Shown: piece by piece, positions 16,795 through 25,463 of the stretch
How positions within the stretch are numbered: the first letter of the stretch is position 1
Layout of the letters: every line of letters begins with the position of its first letter
DNA from: Comamonadaceae bacterium
GTDB taxonomy: Bacteria > Pseudomonadota > Gammaproteobacteria > Burkholderiales > Burkholderiaceae_C
Direction: 5' to 3'
DNA: 52,771 nucleotides
NCBI GenBank assembly: GCA_947451385.1
Contig: CANFYZ010000012.1
Location: forward strand, 1-52,771
Notes under the pieces: generated by a model
Told to the model about the DNA's origin: nothing
The model's database searches: none
What the model saw: the letters and a program-made list of their open reading frames with translations, nothing else
Translations under genes and position numbers: made by a program

Positions 16795-17487
16795 ATGAAA
16801 CGTCGTGATTTCACCCTGTCATCCCTCGGCGCCAGCATCAGCGCCGTCGCTGCGCCGGTGTGGGCCCAAGCCCCAGCTACCGCCCAAGTCCCCGCCCCCA
16901 AGCCGGTGGCGGGCCCGCCCATCAAACTGACCGAGGGCAAGGATTACAACCGGCTTGAAAAACCCCAGTCCAGCGAGGTCGGTGCAGGAAAAATTGAAGT
17001 CATTGAGTTCTTCTGGTACAGCTGCCCACATTGCAACGCTTTTGAGCCGACCTTTGCCAACTGGGTCAAAAATGTCTCCAAAGACGTGGTCGTTCGCCGC
17101 ATTCCCGTGGCCTTCAACGACAGCTTTGCACCGCAGCAGCGTCTGTTTTTCACCTTGGAAGCGTTGAACCTGCTCGACAGCTTGCATGCCAAAGTATTCC
17201 AAGCGGTCCATGTGGACAAACAACCGCTGAACACCGAAGCCGGCATCCAGGCTTGGGCCGAAAAACAGGGGGTAGACAAAACCAAGTTTGCCGAGACCTA
17301 CAAATCCTTTGGCATGGCCAGCAAACTGCGCCGGGCGGTCCAATTGCAAAACGACTTCAAAGTCGAAGGCGTGCCCGCCCTGGGAATCGCCGGGCGTTTC
17401 TACACCGACGGCTCCCTGGCCGGCAGCATGGAGCGTGCTTTGCAAGTCACGGAAGCCTTGCTGGCCCAGGTGCGCCAAGGCAAGTAA
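16795..17487 (+). CDS. dsbA: Periplasmic thiol:disulfide oxidoreductase DsbA
   Basis: A 230-residue exported thioredoxin-fold protein that introduces disulfides into periplasmic proteins. The N terminus starts MKRRDFTLSSLG and runs to a cleavage region near VWAQA. The active site is CPHC (Cys77-Cys80, in FFWYSCPHCNAF), the classic DsbA dipeptide, and GVPAL carries the cis-proline. Upstream in-frame codons exist, but ATG 16795 starts a proper signal. It follows the SPOR gene by 63 bp and ends at a strong terminator before lptA. Confidence 0.93.
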   Translation: MKRRDFTLSSLGASISAVAAPVWAQAPATAQVPAPKPVAGPPIKLTEGKDYNRLEKPQSSEVGAGKIEVIEFFWYSCPHCNAFEPTFANWVKNVSKDVVVRRIPVAFNDSFAPQQRLFFTLEALNLLDSLHAKVFQAVHVDKQPLNTEAGIQAWAEKQGVDKTKFAETYKSFGMASKLRRAVQLQNDFKVEGVPALGIAGRFYTDGSLAGSMERALQVTEALLAQVRQGK

Positions 17488-17526
17488 GCCCCCTTACGGC
17501 CACCGCGACGCAACCGCCGTCGCCCC

Positions 17527-17558
17527 GTCCGCCCGAGTCCACTCTGGCGGACTTTTTT
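17527..17558 (+). terminator. Intrinsic terminator after dsbA
   Basis: A 7-bp stem, GTCCGCC / GGCGGAC, with a 12-nt loop is followed directly by TTTTTT. It separates the argS-SPOR-dsbA block from lptA. Confidence 0.85.
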
Positions 17559-17593
17559 ACGCCTGGAAAGCGCTGGCAAGCCCAGCTTGCACC

Positions 17594-17599
17594 TACAAT
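17594..17599 (+). promoter_or_regulatory. Probable -10 of the lptA-lptB-rpoN operon
   Basis: TACAAT lies 21 bases before the lptA ATG and just downstream of the dsbA terminator. A loose -35 (CTGGCA, 17573-17578) lies 15 bp upstream. Some promoter is needed here because the terminator isolates the operon. Confidence 0.45.
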
Positions 17600-17620
17600 C
17601 CAAGCAAGATTCGCGCCCTC

Positions 17621-18259
17621 ATGAAATTTTTATTCGCACCCAACTTGCTGGCCTTGGCCGCCCTCGTGGCGTCGCCTTTTGCCGCGGCCGAGAAAGCCGA
17701 CAGCAGCAAGCCGATGCACATTGAGGCCGATGCCTTGAAGCACGACGAATCCACAAAAACCACCACCCTCACCGGTCGGGTCAGCGCGACCAAGGGCACG
17801 CTGGTGCTGCGCGCGGCCAAAATGGTGGTCAAGCAAGACGCGACAGGCAAACAAGTGGCCCACATGTGGGCCGCTCCCGGTGAGCGCGCCTTTTTCAGAC
17901 AAAAGCGCGAAGGCTTAGACGAGTTCACGGAAGGTGAAGCCGAAACCGTGAGCTACGACAACGAGGCCGACAAAATTACCTTGAGTGGGCGCAGTGAGTT
18001 GCGCAGCTACCAAGGCACGCGCCTGACAGATCGGGTGCAGGGCGAACTGATTGTGTACAACAACCTGACCGAAGTTTTTACGGTAGGCAGTCAACCCGCC
18101 GCCCAAGCCACTGGGGCCGCAGCGCCCCGCATCAAAGCAATGCTGAGCCCACGCAACACGCCACAAGATGAAAGCGCGGGACAAACCTCGGGACAATCTC
18201 TGGTGCCGGCCTTGCGCATCAGTCCCAGCGTGACCCCACCCGGGGCGGCCAAGCCATGA
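17621..18259 (+). CDS. lptA: LPS transport periplasmic protein LptA
   Basis: A 212-residue periplasmic beta-jellyroll protein that bridges LptC and LptD in moving lipopolysaccharide to the outer membrane. The signal peptide (about 1-22, [21 protein letters not shown]) is followed by the OstA core: [28 protein letters not shown], then [17 protein letters not shown]. The C-terminal 50 residues ([11 protein letters not shown] onward) are a low-complexity extension. Its stop overlaps the lptB start (ATGA). lptC, which usually sits directly upstream in Burkholderiales, is absent here. Confidence 0.9.
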   Translation: MKFLFAPNLLALAALVASPFAAAEKADSSKPMHIEADALKHDESTKTTTLTGRVSATKGTLVLRAAKMVVKQDATGKQVAHMWAAPGERAFFRQKREGLDEFTEGEAETVSYDNEADKITLSGRSELRSYQGTRLTDRVQGELIVYNNLTEVFTVGSQPAAQATGAAAPRIKAMLSPRNTPQDESAGQTSGQSLVPALRISPSVTPPGAAKP

Positions 18260-19047
18260 GCCCCGTTTCGGCCGCCTTGGAGCAGGCCCGCGCTACCGGC
18301 GTGGAAGAGAGCAGCCTGGAGGCCTTGCATCTGAAAAAGGCCTACGGCTCACGCAAGGTGGTGCATGACGTGTCGGTCAAAGTACGCAAGGGCGAAGTGG
18401 TGGGCCTGCTCGGTCCCAACGGCGCCGGCAAGACCACCTCGTTTTACATGATGGTCGGGTTGGTGCGGGCCGACGGCGGTCAGATCTTGATTGATGGCGA
18501 AGACGTGACCACCTTGCCCATCCACCGCCGCGCGCGCATGGGCTTGTCTTATTTGCCGCAAGAGGCCTCGATCTTTCGCAAACTCAATGTGGCCGACAAC
18601 GTCCGCGCCGTGCTGGAGCTTCAGCGGGACGCGCAGGACCAACCTTTGGGCGAGGTGGCCATTCAAAAACGCCTGCAAGAGTTGCTGAAGGACTTGCGGG
18701 TCGATCACCTGTACGACTCGCCCTCGGTGGCCTTGTCGGGCGGGGAGCGGCGGCGCGTAGAAATTGCCCGCGCCCTGGCCACCAACCCGCGATTTATTCT
18801 GCTGGACGAGCCCTTTGCCGGCATCGACCCGATCGCGGTGATTGAGATCCAGCGCATCATCGCTTTTTTGAAAGCGCGCGGCATCGGCGTGTTGATCACC
18901 GACCACAATGTGCGCGAAACATTGGGCATTTGCGACCACGCCTTCATCATCAGCGAAGGCCGCGTGCTGGCCCAAGGCACGCCCGAGCAAATCGTGCACA
19001 ACGCCGATGTGCGGCGCGTGTATCTGGGCGAACATTTCCGCATGTGA
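18256..19047 (+). CDS. lptB: LPS export ABC transporter ATPase LptB
   Basis: A 263-residue cytoplasmic ATPase of the LptB2FGC exporter, which powers LPS extraction from the inner membrane. It has Walker A GPNGAGKT (53-60), signature LSGGE (160-164), Walker B LLDEP (182-186) and the switch histidine in ITDHNVRE. It carries an N-terminal extension of about 20 residues relative to E. coli LptB. It is translationally coupled to lptA and followed by rpoN, the conserved proteobacterial order. Confidence 0.95.
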   Translation: MSPVSAALEQARATGVEESSLEALHLKKAYGSRKVVHDVSVKVRKGEVVGLLGPNGAGKTTSFYMMVGLVRADGGQILIDGEDVTTLPIHRRARMGLSYLPQEASIFRKLNVADNVRAVLELQRDAQDQPLGEVAIQKRLQELLKDLRVDHLYDSPSVALSGGERRRVEIARALATNPRFILLDEPFAGIDPIAVIEIQRIIAFLKARGIGVLITDHNVRETLGICDHAFIISEGRVLAQGTPEQIVHNADVRRVYLGEHFRM

Positions 19048-19049
19048 GC

Positions 19050-19118
19050 ATGAACATCGCCCGCGCCCTCCTCTTTTCTGACCTGCGCTGCGCAGGGGTG
19101 GGAGGGATTGCGCCATGA
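19050..19118 (+). CDS. Possible 22-residue leader ORF bridging lptB and rpoN
   Basis: ATG 19050 starts two bases after the lptB stop, and its TGA (19116-19118) overlaps the rpoN ATG (ATGA). The frame encodes 22 residues (MNIARALLFSDLRCAGVG plus four). It has no ribosome binding site of its own and could only be used by ribosomes finishing lptB. It may be chance. If translated, it would couple rpoN translation to lptB. Confidence 0.25.
   Translation: MNIARALLFSDLRCAGVGGIAP
19082..19096. repeat. Palindrome just upstream of the rpoN ribosome binding site
   Basis: CCTGCGC-T-GCGCAGG is a perfect 7-bp dyad around one base, ending four bases before the GGAGGG (19101-19106) of rpoN. It could be an operator or a transcript structure affecting rpoN translation. 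No known binding consensus is recognised. Confidence 0.4.
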
Positions 19119-20680
19119 AGCAAAGCCTGTCGCTGCGCATGTCGCAGCATCTGGCGCTGACCCCCCAGTTGCAGCAATCGATTCGCCTTTTGCAGCTGTC
19201 CACCTTGGAGCTGAGTGCAGAGGTCGAGCAAATGCTCGACGAAAACCCGTTCCTGGAACGCAACACAGAAGAAGCCAGCGCCGAAGAATTCGGTCTCCCC
19301 GAGGCCGATACCCGGGTCAGCTTGGGCGACCGAGTGACCGAAGCGGCCACCGACGCACGTGAACACAGCCTGGACACCAGCAGCGAGGCCAATGCCACGG
19401 TGAACACAGATGAAGCCGTGCAAGACGTGGCCGAAAGCTGGGATGGCGATGGCAGCGTGGACATGACGCCCGACGACAGCGAGTGGGGCAACGATGCCGG
19501 CTCCAGAAAAACCGCCAGCAACGACAGCGATGCGCCTGACGCGGTGGAGTTGGCCACTGGCCTGGGCTCGTTCACCGACTTTTTACATCGGCAAGCCTTG
19601 TCGCTGCGCCTCTCCGATGTGGACCGCGCTGCGCTGCGCTTTCTGATCGAGTCACTCAACGACGACGGCTACCTGGAAGACTCGTTGCAAGCCCTGGCTG
19701 AAGGCCTGGCCGGCACCGACGATCTAGAGCAACTGGAAGAGTTGGTGCACCGCTTCACCATGGCGCTCAGCCTGTTGCAATCACTGGAACCCGTGGGCGT
19801 GGGTGCGCGCAACCTGGCCGAGTGCCTGAGCCTGCAACTCAAAGCACAGTTAAGAGACGCGCCCGAGGACACGGTCTTGCAAGCCGCCTTGGCGATTTGC
19901 GCGCAGCCCCTGGAGTTGCTGGCCAAACGCGATGTCAAACGCTTGGTGGTCTTGTGCGCGCAAGACGATCAGACCATCAAACTGGCCATCGCCCACATCG
20001 CCCGCTTGGAACCCAAACCAGCCCGCCCCTTTGCCAACGCCGAGCAGCACGTGATCATTCCCGACGTGCTGGTGATCAACACCCGCCCCAGCGGCGAGCC
20101 GCGCTTCAAGGTGCAGCTCAACCCCGACGTGATGCCGCGCCTGCGGGTGCACGACATTTACGCCAACGCCTTGCGCGGTGGCAAAAGCGAAGCGCACCAA
20201 GGTCTGCAACAACGCCTGCAAGAAGCACGCTGGTTCATCAAAAACATCCAGCAGCGCTTTGACACCATCTTGCGCGTGTCCACCGCCATCGTGGAGCGGC
20301 AAAAGAATTTCTTCATCCACGGCGAGTTGGCCATGCGCCCGCTGGTGCTGCGCGAAATCGCTGACGAGTTGGGCCTGCACGAGTCCACCATCAGCCGGGT
20401 CACCACCGCCAAATACATGACCACGCCCATGGGCACCTTCGAGTTGAAGTATTTCTTTGGTTCGGGCCTGGGCACCGACAGCGGCAGCGCCGCCTCCAGC
20501 ACGGCCGTGCGCGCGCTGATTCGGCAGTTGGTTGCGGCCGAAAATTCGGCCAAGCCCTTGTCCGACAACCAACTGTCTGAAATGCTCAAAGAGCAAGGCA
20601 TCGACTGCGCCCGGCGCACGGTGGCCAAATACCGCGAAGCGCTGAAGATCGCGCCCGCCAACCTGCGTAAAACTCTGTGA
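19115..20680 (+). CDS. rpoN: RNA polymerase sigma-54 factor
   Basis: A 521-residue sigma factor directing polymerase to -24/-12 promoters that need AAA+ activators. It has the Gln/Leu-rich region I (LSLRMSQHLALTPQLQQSIRLLQ), an acidic region II (about 70-140), the core-binding domain, a helix-turn-helix (LREIADELGLHESTISRVTTAKY) and the RpoN box ARRTVAKYRE (499-508). The ATG has GGAGGG eight bases upstream. The GTG start of rlmL overlaps its stop. It matters for this window because a sigma-54-type promoter precedes flhA. Confidence 0.96.
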   Translation: MKQSLSLRMSQHLALTPQLQQSIRLLQLSTLELSAEVEQMLDENPFLERNTEEASAEEFGLPEADTRVSLGDRVTEAATDAREHSLDTSSEANATVNTDEAVQDVAESWDGDGSVDMTPDDSEWGNDAGSRKTASNDSDAPDAVELATGLGSFTDFLHRQALSLRLSDVDRAALRFLIESLNDDGYLEDSLQALAEGLAGTDDLEQLEELVHRFTMALSLLQSLEPVGVGARNLAECLSLQLKAQLRDAPEDTVLQAALAICAQPLELLAKRDVKRLVVLCAQDDQTIKLAIAHIARLEPKPARPFANAEQHVIIPDVLVINTRPSGEPRFKVQLNPDVMPRLRVHDIYANALRGGKSEAHQGLQQRLQEARWFIKNIQQRFDTILRVSTAIVERQKNFFIHGELAMRPLVLREIADELGLHESTISRVTTAKYMTTPMGTFELKYFFGSGLGTDSGSAASSTAVRALIRQLVAAENSAKPLSDNQLSEMLKEQGIDCARRTVAKYREALKIAPANLRKTL

Positions 20681-21930
20681 ATTCACTGCAATTGTTCTTG
20701 CCCTGCGCCGCTGGCGTGGAAGGCTTTTTGGCCGACGAGGTGCACCGCATCACCGGCCTGACCGGCCACGACCTGATGACCGGGCGCGGTGGCGTGATCG
20801 TGCGCGCCTCCTGGCGCGAAGCCATGCAGCTGAACCTGCACTGCCGCTTGGCGCAACGCGTGCTGGTGCAGTTGTCGCAGACGATGTACCGGAACGAGAA
20901 CGATCTGTACCAGGCGGCCAGTGACGTGGCCTGGGAAATCTGGTTCACGACGAAACAGACTTTCAAAATCGACATCACGGCCCAGCACAGCCCGCTGACC
21001 AGTTTGAACTTTGCCGCGCTGAAAATCAAAGACGCGGTGGCCGATCGCTTTCGCGCCAAACGCGGCGAACGCCCCGATGTCAACACCCAGTGGCCCGATG
21101 TGCGCATCTACGCCCACCTGACCACCGACCACGCCACGCTGTACATCGACACCTCGGGCGAGCCGCTGTTCAAACGCGGTTGGCGTGCCGACAAAGGCGA
21201 CGCGCCTTTGAAAGAAACCCTGGCCGCCGCCATGATCGCGGCCAGCGGCTGGGACGGCACCACGCCTTTGTACGACCCCTGCTGCGGCAGCGGCACCATC
21301 GCCATCGAGGCGGCGCAAATCGCCTGTGGCATCGCCCCGGGCAGCTTGCGCCGTTTTGGTTTTGAAAAGCTGCTGCCCTTCCAAGCCCATGTGTGGCAAG
21401 GCCTGCTGGAACAAGCCCAGGCCGCCGAGCACGCGCCCACGGCACCGATTTTTGGCAGCGATGTGGCGCACCGCATGGTCGACTTTGCCGAGCGCAATGC
21501 CGAGCGCGCCGGTGTGGCGCAGGCCCTGCAACTGCGCGGCGGCGACGCACTGCAACGCCTGCCGCCCTGCGAGATGCCCGGCGTCATGTTGCTCAATCCG
21601 CCTTATGGCGAGCGCATTGCCGCAGCCGGTGTGGCCGGTCGCGGGCGACAAGGCTTTGAGCCCGGTGCGCTGGCCGCCGAACGCCACGCCAGCAGCAGCC
21701 ACCGGGAGACCGCGCACACCGACGATGGCGGTGACTTCTTCATTCAACTGGCCGCGCATTGGAAAAAGAACTACAACGGCTGGAGCGCTTGGATGCTCAC
21801 GCCCGATCTGAAATTGCCCAGTCGCATGCGGCTCAAAGAAACCCGCCGCGTGCCGATGTGGAACGGCCCGATCGAGTGTCGGCTGTTTCGCTTTGACATG
21901 ATGAAAGGCTCGGTGCGTGACAAGCTCTGA
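20677..21930 (+). CDS. rlmL: THUMP-domain 23S rRNA guanine-N2 methyltransferase (RlmL-type)
   Basis: A 417-residue rRNA methyltransferase that should modify G2445 of 23S rRNA, by homology to the N-terminal half of E. coli RlmKL. It has an N-terminal THUMP RNA-binding region (about 50-160), the SAM-binding DPCCGSGTIAIEA and the catalytic NPPY (307-310) typical of base N-methylation. Unlike E. coli, the RlmK half is not fused. It uses a GTG start overlapping the rpoN stop (GTGA) and overlaps the PIN gene by 14 bases. Confidence 0.87.
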   Translation: MNSLQLFLPCAAGVEGFLADEVHRITGLTGHDLMTGRGGVIVRASWREAMQLNLHCRLAQRVLVQLSQTMYRNENDLYQAASDVAWEIWFTTKQTFKIDITAQHSPLTSLNFAALKIKDAVADRFRAKRGERPDVNTQWPDVRIYAHLTTDHATLYIDTSGEPLFKRGWRADKGDAPLKETLAAAMIAASGWDGTTPLYDPCCGSGTIAIEAAQIACGIAPGSLRRFGFEKLLPFQAHVWQGLLEQAQAAEHAPTAPIFGSDVAHRMVDFAERNAERAGVAQALQLRGGDALQRLPPCEMPGVMLLNPPYGERIAAAGVAGRGRQGFEPGALAAERHASSSHRETAHTDDGGDFFIQLAAHWKKNYNGWSAWMLTPDLKLPSRMRLKETRRVPMWNGPIECRLFRFDMMKGSVRDKL

Positions 21931-22432
21931 GGCGGTGTGGGCCGTGCTCGACACCAACATCGTGCTCGATCTGTGGATCTTTGACGACCCGCGCACCCAG
22001 GGCCTGCGTCACGCCGTGAACCAAGGCCGACTGCGCTGGATGGCCACTGCCAGCATGCGTGAAGAATTGCGCCGGGTGCTGGCCTACCCCCACTTGGTGG
22101 CGCGCATGGCGCAGTCGGGCCAAACCGCTGAAGCCGTATTGCAAGCCTTCGACACGCAGGCCACGCTGCGCGAAGACGCGCCCAAAGCGCCTTGCACCTG
22201 CAAAGACGCAGACGACCAAAAATTCATCGACCTGGCGGTGGCACACCGTGCGCTGCTGCTGAGCAAAGACGCACAGGTGCTGTGCATGCGCCGCCGCCTG
22301 GAGCGGCTGGGCGTGGCACTCAACCCGCACATCCCACCGCCCCCCGGCTTTGTCTTGGAAGCGCCGGAAAAAGCGTTCTTTGCCAGCCTGTTTCAGGCAC
22401 CTGTGCTGGCCGAGACCGCCCTGGCGGCGTGA
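21917..22432 (+). CDS. PIN-domain protein, putative toxin-type ribonuclease
   Basis: A 171-residue protein of the COG1569-like PIN family. Acidic residues expected to bind the metal are visible: Asp12 in AVLDTNIVLD, a glutamate in SMREELRRVL, and aspartates in CKDADDQKFIDLA and LLSKDAQVL. PIN domains are Mg-dependent RNases, often VapC-like toxins. No antitoxin-sized gene flanks it; instead it overlaps rlmL by 14 bases and sits at the end of the lptA-lptB-rpoN-rlmL run. This suggests a housekeeping RNA role rather than a mobile toxin module. The start is GTG 21917, with GTG 21935 as an alternative. Confidence 0.8.
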   Translation: MTSSEAVWAVLDTNIVLDLWIFDDPRTQGLRHAVNQGRLRWMATASMREELRRVLAYPHLVARMAQSGQTAEAVLQAFDTQATLREDAPKAPCTCKDADDQKFIDLAVAHRALLLSKDAQVLCMRRRLERLGVALNPHIPPPPGFVLEAPEKAFFASLFQAPVLAETALAA

Positions 22433-22487
22433 AGCTGCGCTCGCAGAATGCCCACACACTGAACTTTTGATTTTCATCCCATCGACC

Positions 22488-23285
22488 ATGACCGCCGCAC
22501 CCACCCCTTCCCCTTCCGACGCCGACGCCAGCGGCATGCAGCCAGCAGACTTTGATGCCCTGGACGACATCCTGGACGAGTTGCGCACGCGCTACGACGA
22601 AACCCCGCAATGGGAATTTTGTGAAGGCTTTTTGGCCGCCCTGGTCTGCTGCCGCAGCCCGCTGCCTGAGGACGAATGGCTGAGCGTGCTGCTCGGCATG
22701 GACGAAGGCGGCAGCTTTGCCGACACCGCACAGCGCAGCCGCTTCTTGCAACTGTGGCAGCAACGTTTTGCCGAAGTCAAAGCCGCGCTCGATGCCGACA
22801 TCCAGGCCCTGGACGACGATCGAGCCTACGCCCCTGAGGTGATGGACATTCGCGGCGCCATGGCCAGCCTGCCCCCTGAAGAGCGCGGCGAGATCGAAGC
22901 GGAAGAAATCCCCTCGTTTGCCCAAGTCTGGGCACTGGGCTTCATGTTTGCGGTCGAAAACTGGCCCGAAGAATGGGCGGCCCCCAAGGACAAAGACGCC
23001 GCCAAACTGCACGACCATTGCCTGGAAGCCATCGTCGCCCTGACCGAGGACGACACCGACGAGCCCACCTTGTCGGCGCTGAGCGAAGACGGCCCGCCCA
23101 GCGTCAGCGAGTCGCGCCTGAACACCTATGGCGAAGCGCTGTGGGCGGTGTACGACCTGCGCGAAATCTGGCGCAGCATCGGCGCGCGCGTGGTGCAAGT
23201 GGTCCGCGAAGCCACGCCCGGCCGCAACGACGCGTGCAGCTGTGGCAGCGGCAAAAAGTACAAGAAATGCTGCGGCGCACAGTGA
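22488..23285 (+). CDS. UPF0149/YecA-family protein with C-terminal SEC-C zinc motif
   Basis: A 265-residue acidic cytoplasmic protein. The N-terminal two thirds match the UPF0149 (YecA/YgfB) helical fold (FDALDDILDELRTRY ... WEFCEGFLAALVCC). The C terminus is a SEC-C zinc-binding motif, GRNDACSCGSGKKYKKCCG, as in SecA and YecA, where it can contact ribosomes or SecB. Function is unknown; a link to protein export or quality control is suggested by the motif. The open frame extends upstream, but ATG 22488 gives the family start. It lies 55 bp after the PIN gene. Confidence 0.85.
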   Translation: MTAAPTPSPSDADASGMQPADFDALDDILDELRTRYDETPQWEFCEGFLAALVCCRSPLPEDEWLSVLLGMDEGGSFADTAQRSRFLQLWQQRFAEVKAALDADIQALDDDRAYAPEVMDIRGAMASLPPEERGEIEAEEIPSFAQVWALGFMFAVENWPEEWAAPKDKDAAKLHDHCLEAIVALTEDDTDEPTLSALSEDGPPSVSESRLNTYGEALWAVYDLREIWRSIGARVVQVVREATPGRNDACSCGSGKKYKKCCGAQ

Positions 23286-23309
23286 CCCTTTTTGCGCAAC
23301 CCTGACCCC

Positions 23310-24059
23310 ATGACCTTGGATACCTCTTTCTTGCTGGCCAGTTTGGCAGCCATGTTGGTGGGCCTGTCCAAGGGTGGCTTGCCCACCATCGGCATGCTGG
23401 GGGTGCCGATCTTGTCGCTGGTCATGCCGCCCCTGCAAGCGGTGGTGTTGTTGCTGCCGATTTACGTCATCTCTGACGTGGTGAGTGTCTGGCTTTACCG
23501 CAAGCACTTCAGTGGGGTGAATTTGAAAATTTTGGTCCCCGCCGGCATCTTCGGCATCTTCATTGGTTGGCTCACCGCGTCTTACACCTCGGTGGCCGCC
23601 ACCAAGATGCTGATCGGCAGCATTGGCGTGGGCTTTTGCCTCAACACCTGGCTGCGCAAAGCGGCCGCCCAACCACATGGCGCCGACCTGCCCCGAGGGA
23701 TTTTCTGGGGCACGCTGGCCGGGTTCACTAGTTTCATTTCACACGCGGGGGCCCCGCCTTTTCAGGTGTATGTCTTGCCGCAGCGCTTGCCCAAAATGGA
23801 GTTTGCAGGCACGGCCACCTTGCTGTTTGCGGTGCTCAATGCCGTGAAAATTTTGCCTTACCAGTTGCTGCAGCCCTACAGCATGGCCGATTTACAGCAA
23901 GCCAGCGTGATGATTCCTGCGGCCCTGCTGGGCACGGTGGCGGGGGCCTACCTGACGAAGAAAATCGCCGACGTCTGGTTTTACCGCTGCGTGCAAGTGG
24001 GCCTGTTTCTGATTTCGCTCAAGTTGATTTACGACGCCGCAATGGCTTGGGGACTGTGA
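23310..24059 (+). CDS. TauE/SafE-family anion permease
   Basis: A 249-residue inner-membrane protein with about eight hydrophobic helices. The family mark near the start is AAMLVGLSKGGLPTIGMLGVP, and the second half repeats the pattern (GFTSFISHAGAPPFQVYVLPQ). TauE/SafE proteins export or import sulfite, sulfonates or other small anions; the substrate here is unknown. ATG 23310 is preferred over an upstream TTG. It follows the YecA-like gene by 24 bp and converges on the catabolic operon. Confidence 0.85.
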   Translation: MTLDTSFLLASLAAMLVGLSKGGLPTIGMLGVPILSLVMPPLQAVVLLLPIYVISDVVSVWLYRKHFSGVNLKILVPAGIFGIFIGWLTASYTSVAATKMLIGSIGVGFCLNTWLRKAAAQPHGADLPRGIFWGTLAGFTSFISHAGAPPFQVYVLPQRLPKMEFAGTATLLFAVLNAVKILPYQLLQPYSMADLQQASVMIPAALLGTVAGAYLTKKIADVWFYRCVQVGLFLISLKLIYDAAMAWGL

Positions 24060-24095
24060 GCACAACCCCAAACTGAGGCTTTCGCAGAGCCAGGC

Positions 24096-24341
24096 TCAGG
24101 TGATTTTGAACACCGTGCGCACGCTTTGGCCTTTGATTTTTTGCTCAAACACGGTCCATTGCTTGATGCCCTTGACCAGCACCTGGCTGCTGATGTCTTT
24201 GACCGGCTTTTTGGCTTTGAGTTGCGCGGTGACCCAATCTTGCACATGCGGCAAGACCGGGCCCTCTTGGCCTGTAGGCATCAGCAGCGCCAAACCATTG
24301 ACCTGACCTGCCGCGGTCACCTTCAGTTCTGTGGCAGGCAT
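24096..24341 (-). CDS. Small protein of unknown function at the end of the catabolic operon
   Basis: An 81-residue basic soluble protein (MPATELKVTAAGQVNGLALL ...) rich in Lys and Val with no signal or membrane segment. It starts at ATG 24341, or at TTG 24347 for two more residues, 21-27 bp after the Bug receptor stop on the same strand. Longer opposite-strand frames here look like shadows, because codon patterns fit the minus strand. I do not recognise a family. A loose dyad (24073-24099) around its stop may end transcription shared with the convergent permease gene. Confidence 0.55.
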   Translation of the reverse strand: MPATELKVTAAGQVNGLALLMPTGQEGPVLPHVQDWVTAQLKAKKPVKDISSQVLVKGIKQWTVFEQKIKGQSVRTVFKIT

Positions 24342-24368
24342 GGCCAACTCACTGGGGGGTGCAACTGT

Positions 24369-25376
24369 TCAATCAACCTTGGCCCCCGAGGCCTTGACCA
24401 CCAAGGCCCATTTCTTGTGCTCGCTTTCAATCAAGTCGGCAAATTGGGCAGGCGTGTTGCCACTGGGAATCGCCCCTTGCGCCAGCATTTTTTCTTTGAT
24501 GGCCGGTGTGTTCAACGACTTGGACACTTCTTGCTGGATGCGGTTGACGATGTCCGCGGGCGTGCCCGCCGGGGCCACCAAACCGAACCAGCTGCTGGCC
24601 TCAAAGCCTTTCAGGCCCGCCGCTTCTTCGATGGTGGGCAGATCGGGCACCGCCCCCGAGCGCTGGGCACTGGTCACGGCCAAGGCTTTCAGCTTGCCCG
24701 ATTTGATCAAGGGCAAGGCAGAAGGCAGGTTGTCAAACATCACGTCCATGCTGCCGCCCATCAGGTCGAGCAGCGCTGGGCCCGAACCCCGGTATGGAAT
24801 GTGCGCCATGAAAATGCCGGTCTGGCTTTTGAACAACTCGCCTGACAAATGGATCGAGGTGCCGTTGCCACTGGAGGCCATATTGAATTGACCGGGACGG
24901 GCTTTGGCGGCTTTGATGAAATCGTTCACGCTGTTGATGTTCAGCGCCTTGGCCTTGTCAGAGTTGACGACCATCACATTCGGCACCGCCGCCACCAGAG
25001 TGATGGGGGTAAAGTCTTTGAAGGGGTCGTAGGGCAGCTTAGGGTACAGCGCCCGGTTGATGCCGTGTGTCCCCACCGTGCCCATCAAAATCGTGTAGCC
25101 ATCCGCGGCCGATTTGGCCACCGCTTCAGCGCCCACGTTGCCCCCCGCGCCGGCGCGGTTCTCAACCACAAACTGCTGGCCAAACGCCTTGGACAATTCG
25201 GGTGCCACCGCACGCGCCAAGATGTCGGTCGTGCCGCCAGGTGCGAAAGGCACGATGATCTTGACCGGCTTGGTGGGCCAGGCGGTTTGCGCGGCGGCGC
25301 CACCGAAGGCGCAAAGCAGGGCGGCGAAGGCCGCGCCTTGGGTCAGGCGGCGGCGGTTGAAAAGCAATGGGCGCAT
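24369..25376 (-). CDS. Bug-family (TctC-type) periplasmic solute receptor
   Basis: A 335-residue periplasmic binding protein of the tripartite tricarboxylate transporter (Bug) family, greatly expanded in Burkholderiales. The signal peptide (about 1-26, ending GGAAAQ) is followed by [30 protein letters not shown], the carboxylate-binding first lobe. [20 protein letters not shown] and [14 protein letters not shown] come later. It binds small carboxylates or aromatic acids, but no TctA/TctB membrane partners are adjacent, so it may serve a distant transporter. Its place in an operon with a NicX-like enzyme and a CoA ligase suggests it captures that pathway's substrate. Confidence 0.9.
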   Translation of the reverse strand: MRPLLFNRRRLTQGAAFAALLCAFGGAAAQTAWPTKPVKIIVPFAPGGTTDILARAVAPELSKAFGQQFVVENRAGAGGNVGAEAVAKSAADGYTILMGTVGTHGINRALYPKLPYDPFKDFTPITLVAAVPNVMVVNSDKAKALNINSVNDFIKAAKARPGQFNMASSGNGTSIHLSGELFKSQTGIFMAHIPYRGSGPALLDLMGGSMDVMFDNLPSALPLIKSGKLKALAVTSAQRSGAVPDLPTIEEAAGLKGFEASSWFGLVAPAGTPADIVNRIQQEVSKSLNTPAIKEKMLAQGAIPSGNTPAQFADLIESEHKKWALVVKASGAKVD

Positions 25377-25463
25377 CAAAGTCTCCAGATGTTCGAACAA
25401 TGCGCCATCATGCCATGGAGAGAGCCACACACCGGCCCGCCTGCGACAGAAAACCCTGCAGAT

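Noticed and set aside
22320..23678. Minus-strand open frame opposite the PIN, YecA-like and TauE genes
   Set aside because: It spans three convincing plus-strand genes and their gaps and shows no domain signature; a shadow.
24126..25430. Plus-strand frames opposite the small unknown gene and the Bug receptor
   Set aside because: The minus-strand Bug protein is unmistakable, and the small minus-strand gene is in phase with the operon; the plus frames are shadows.
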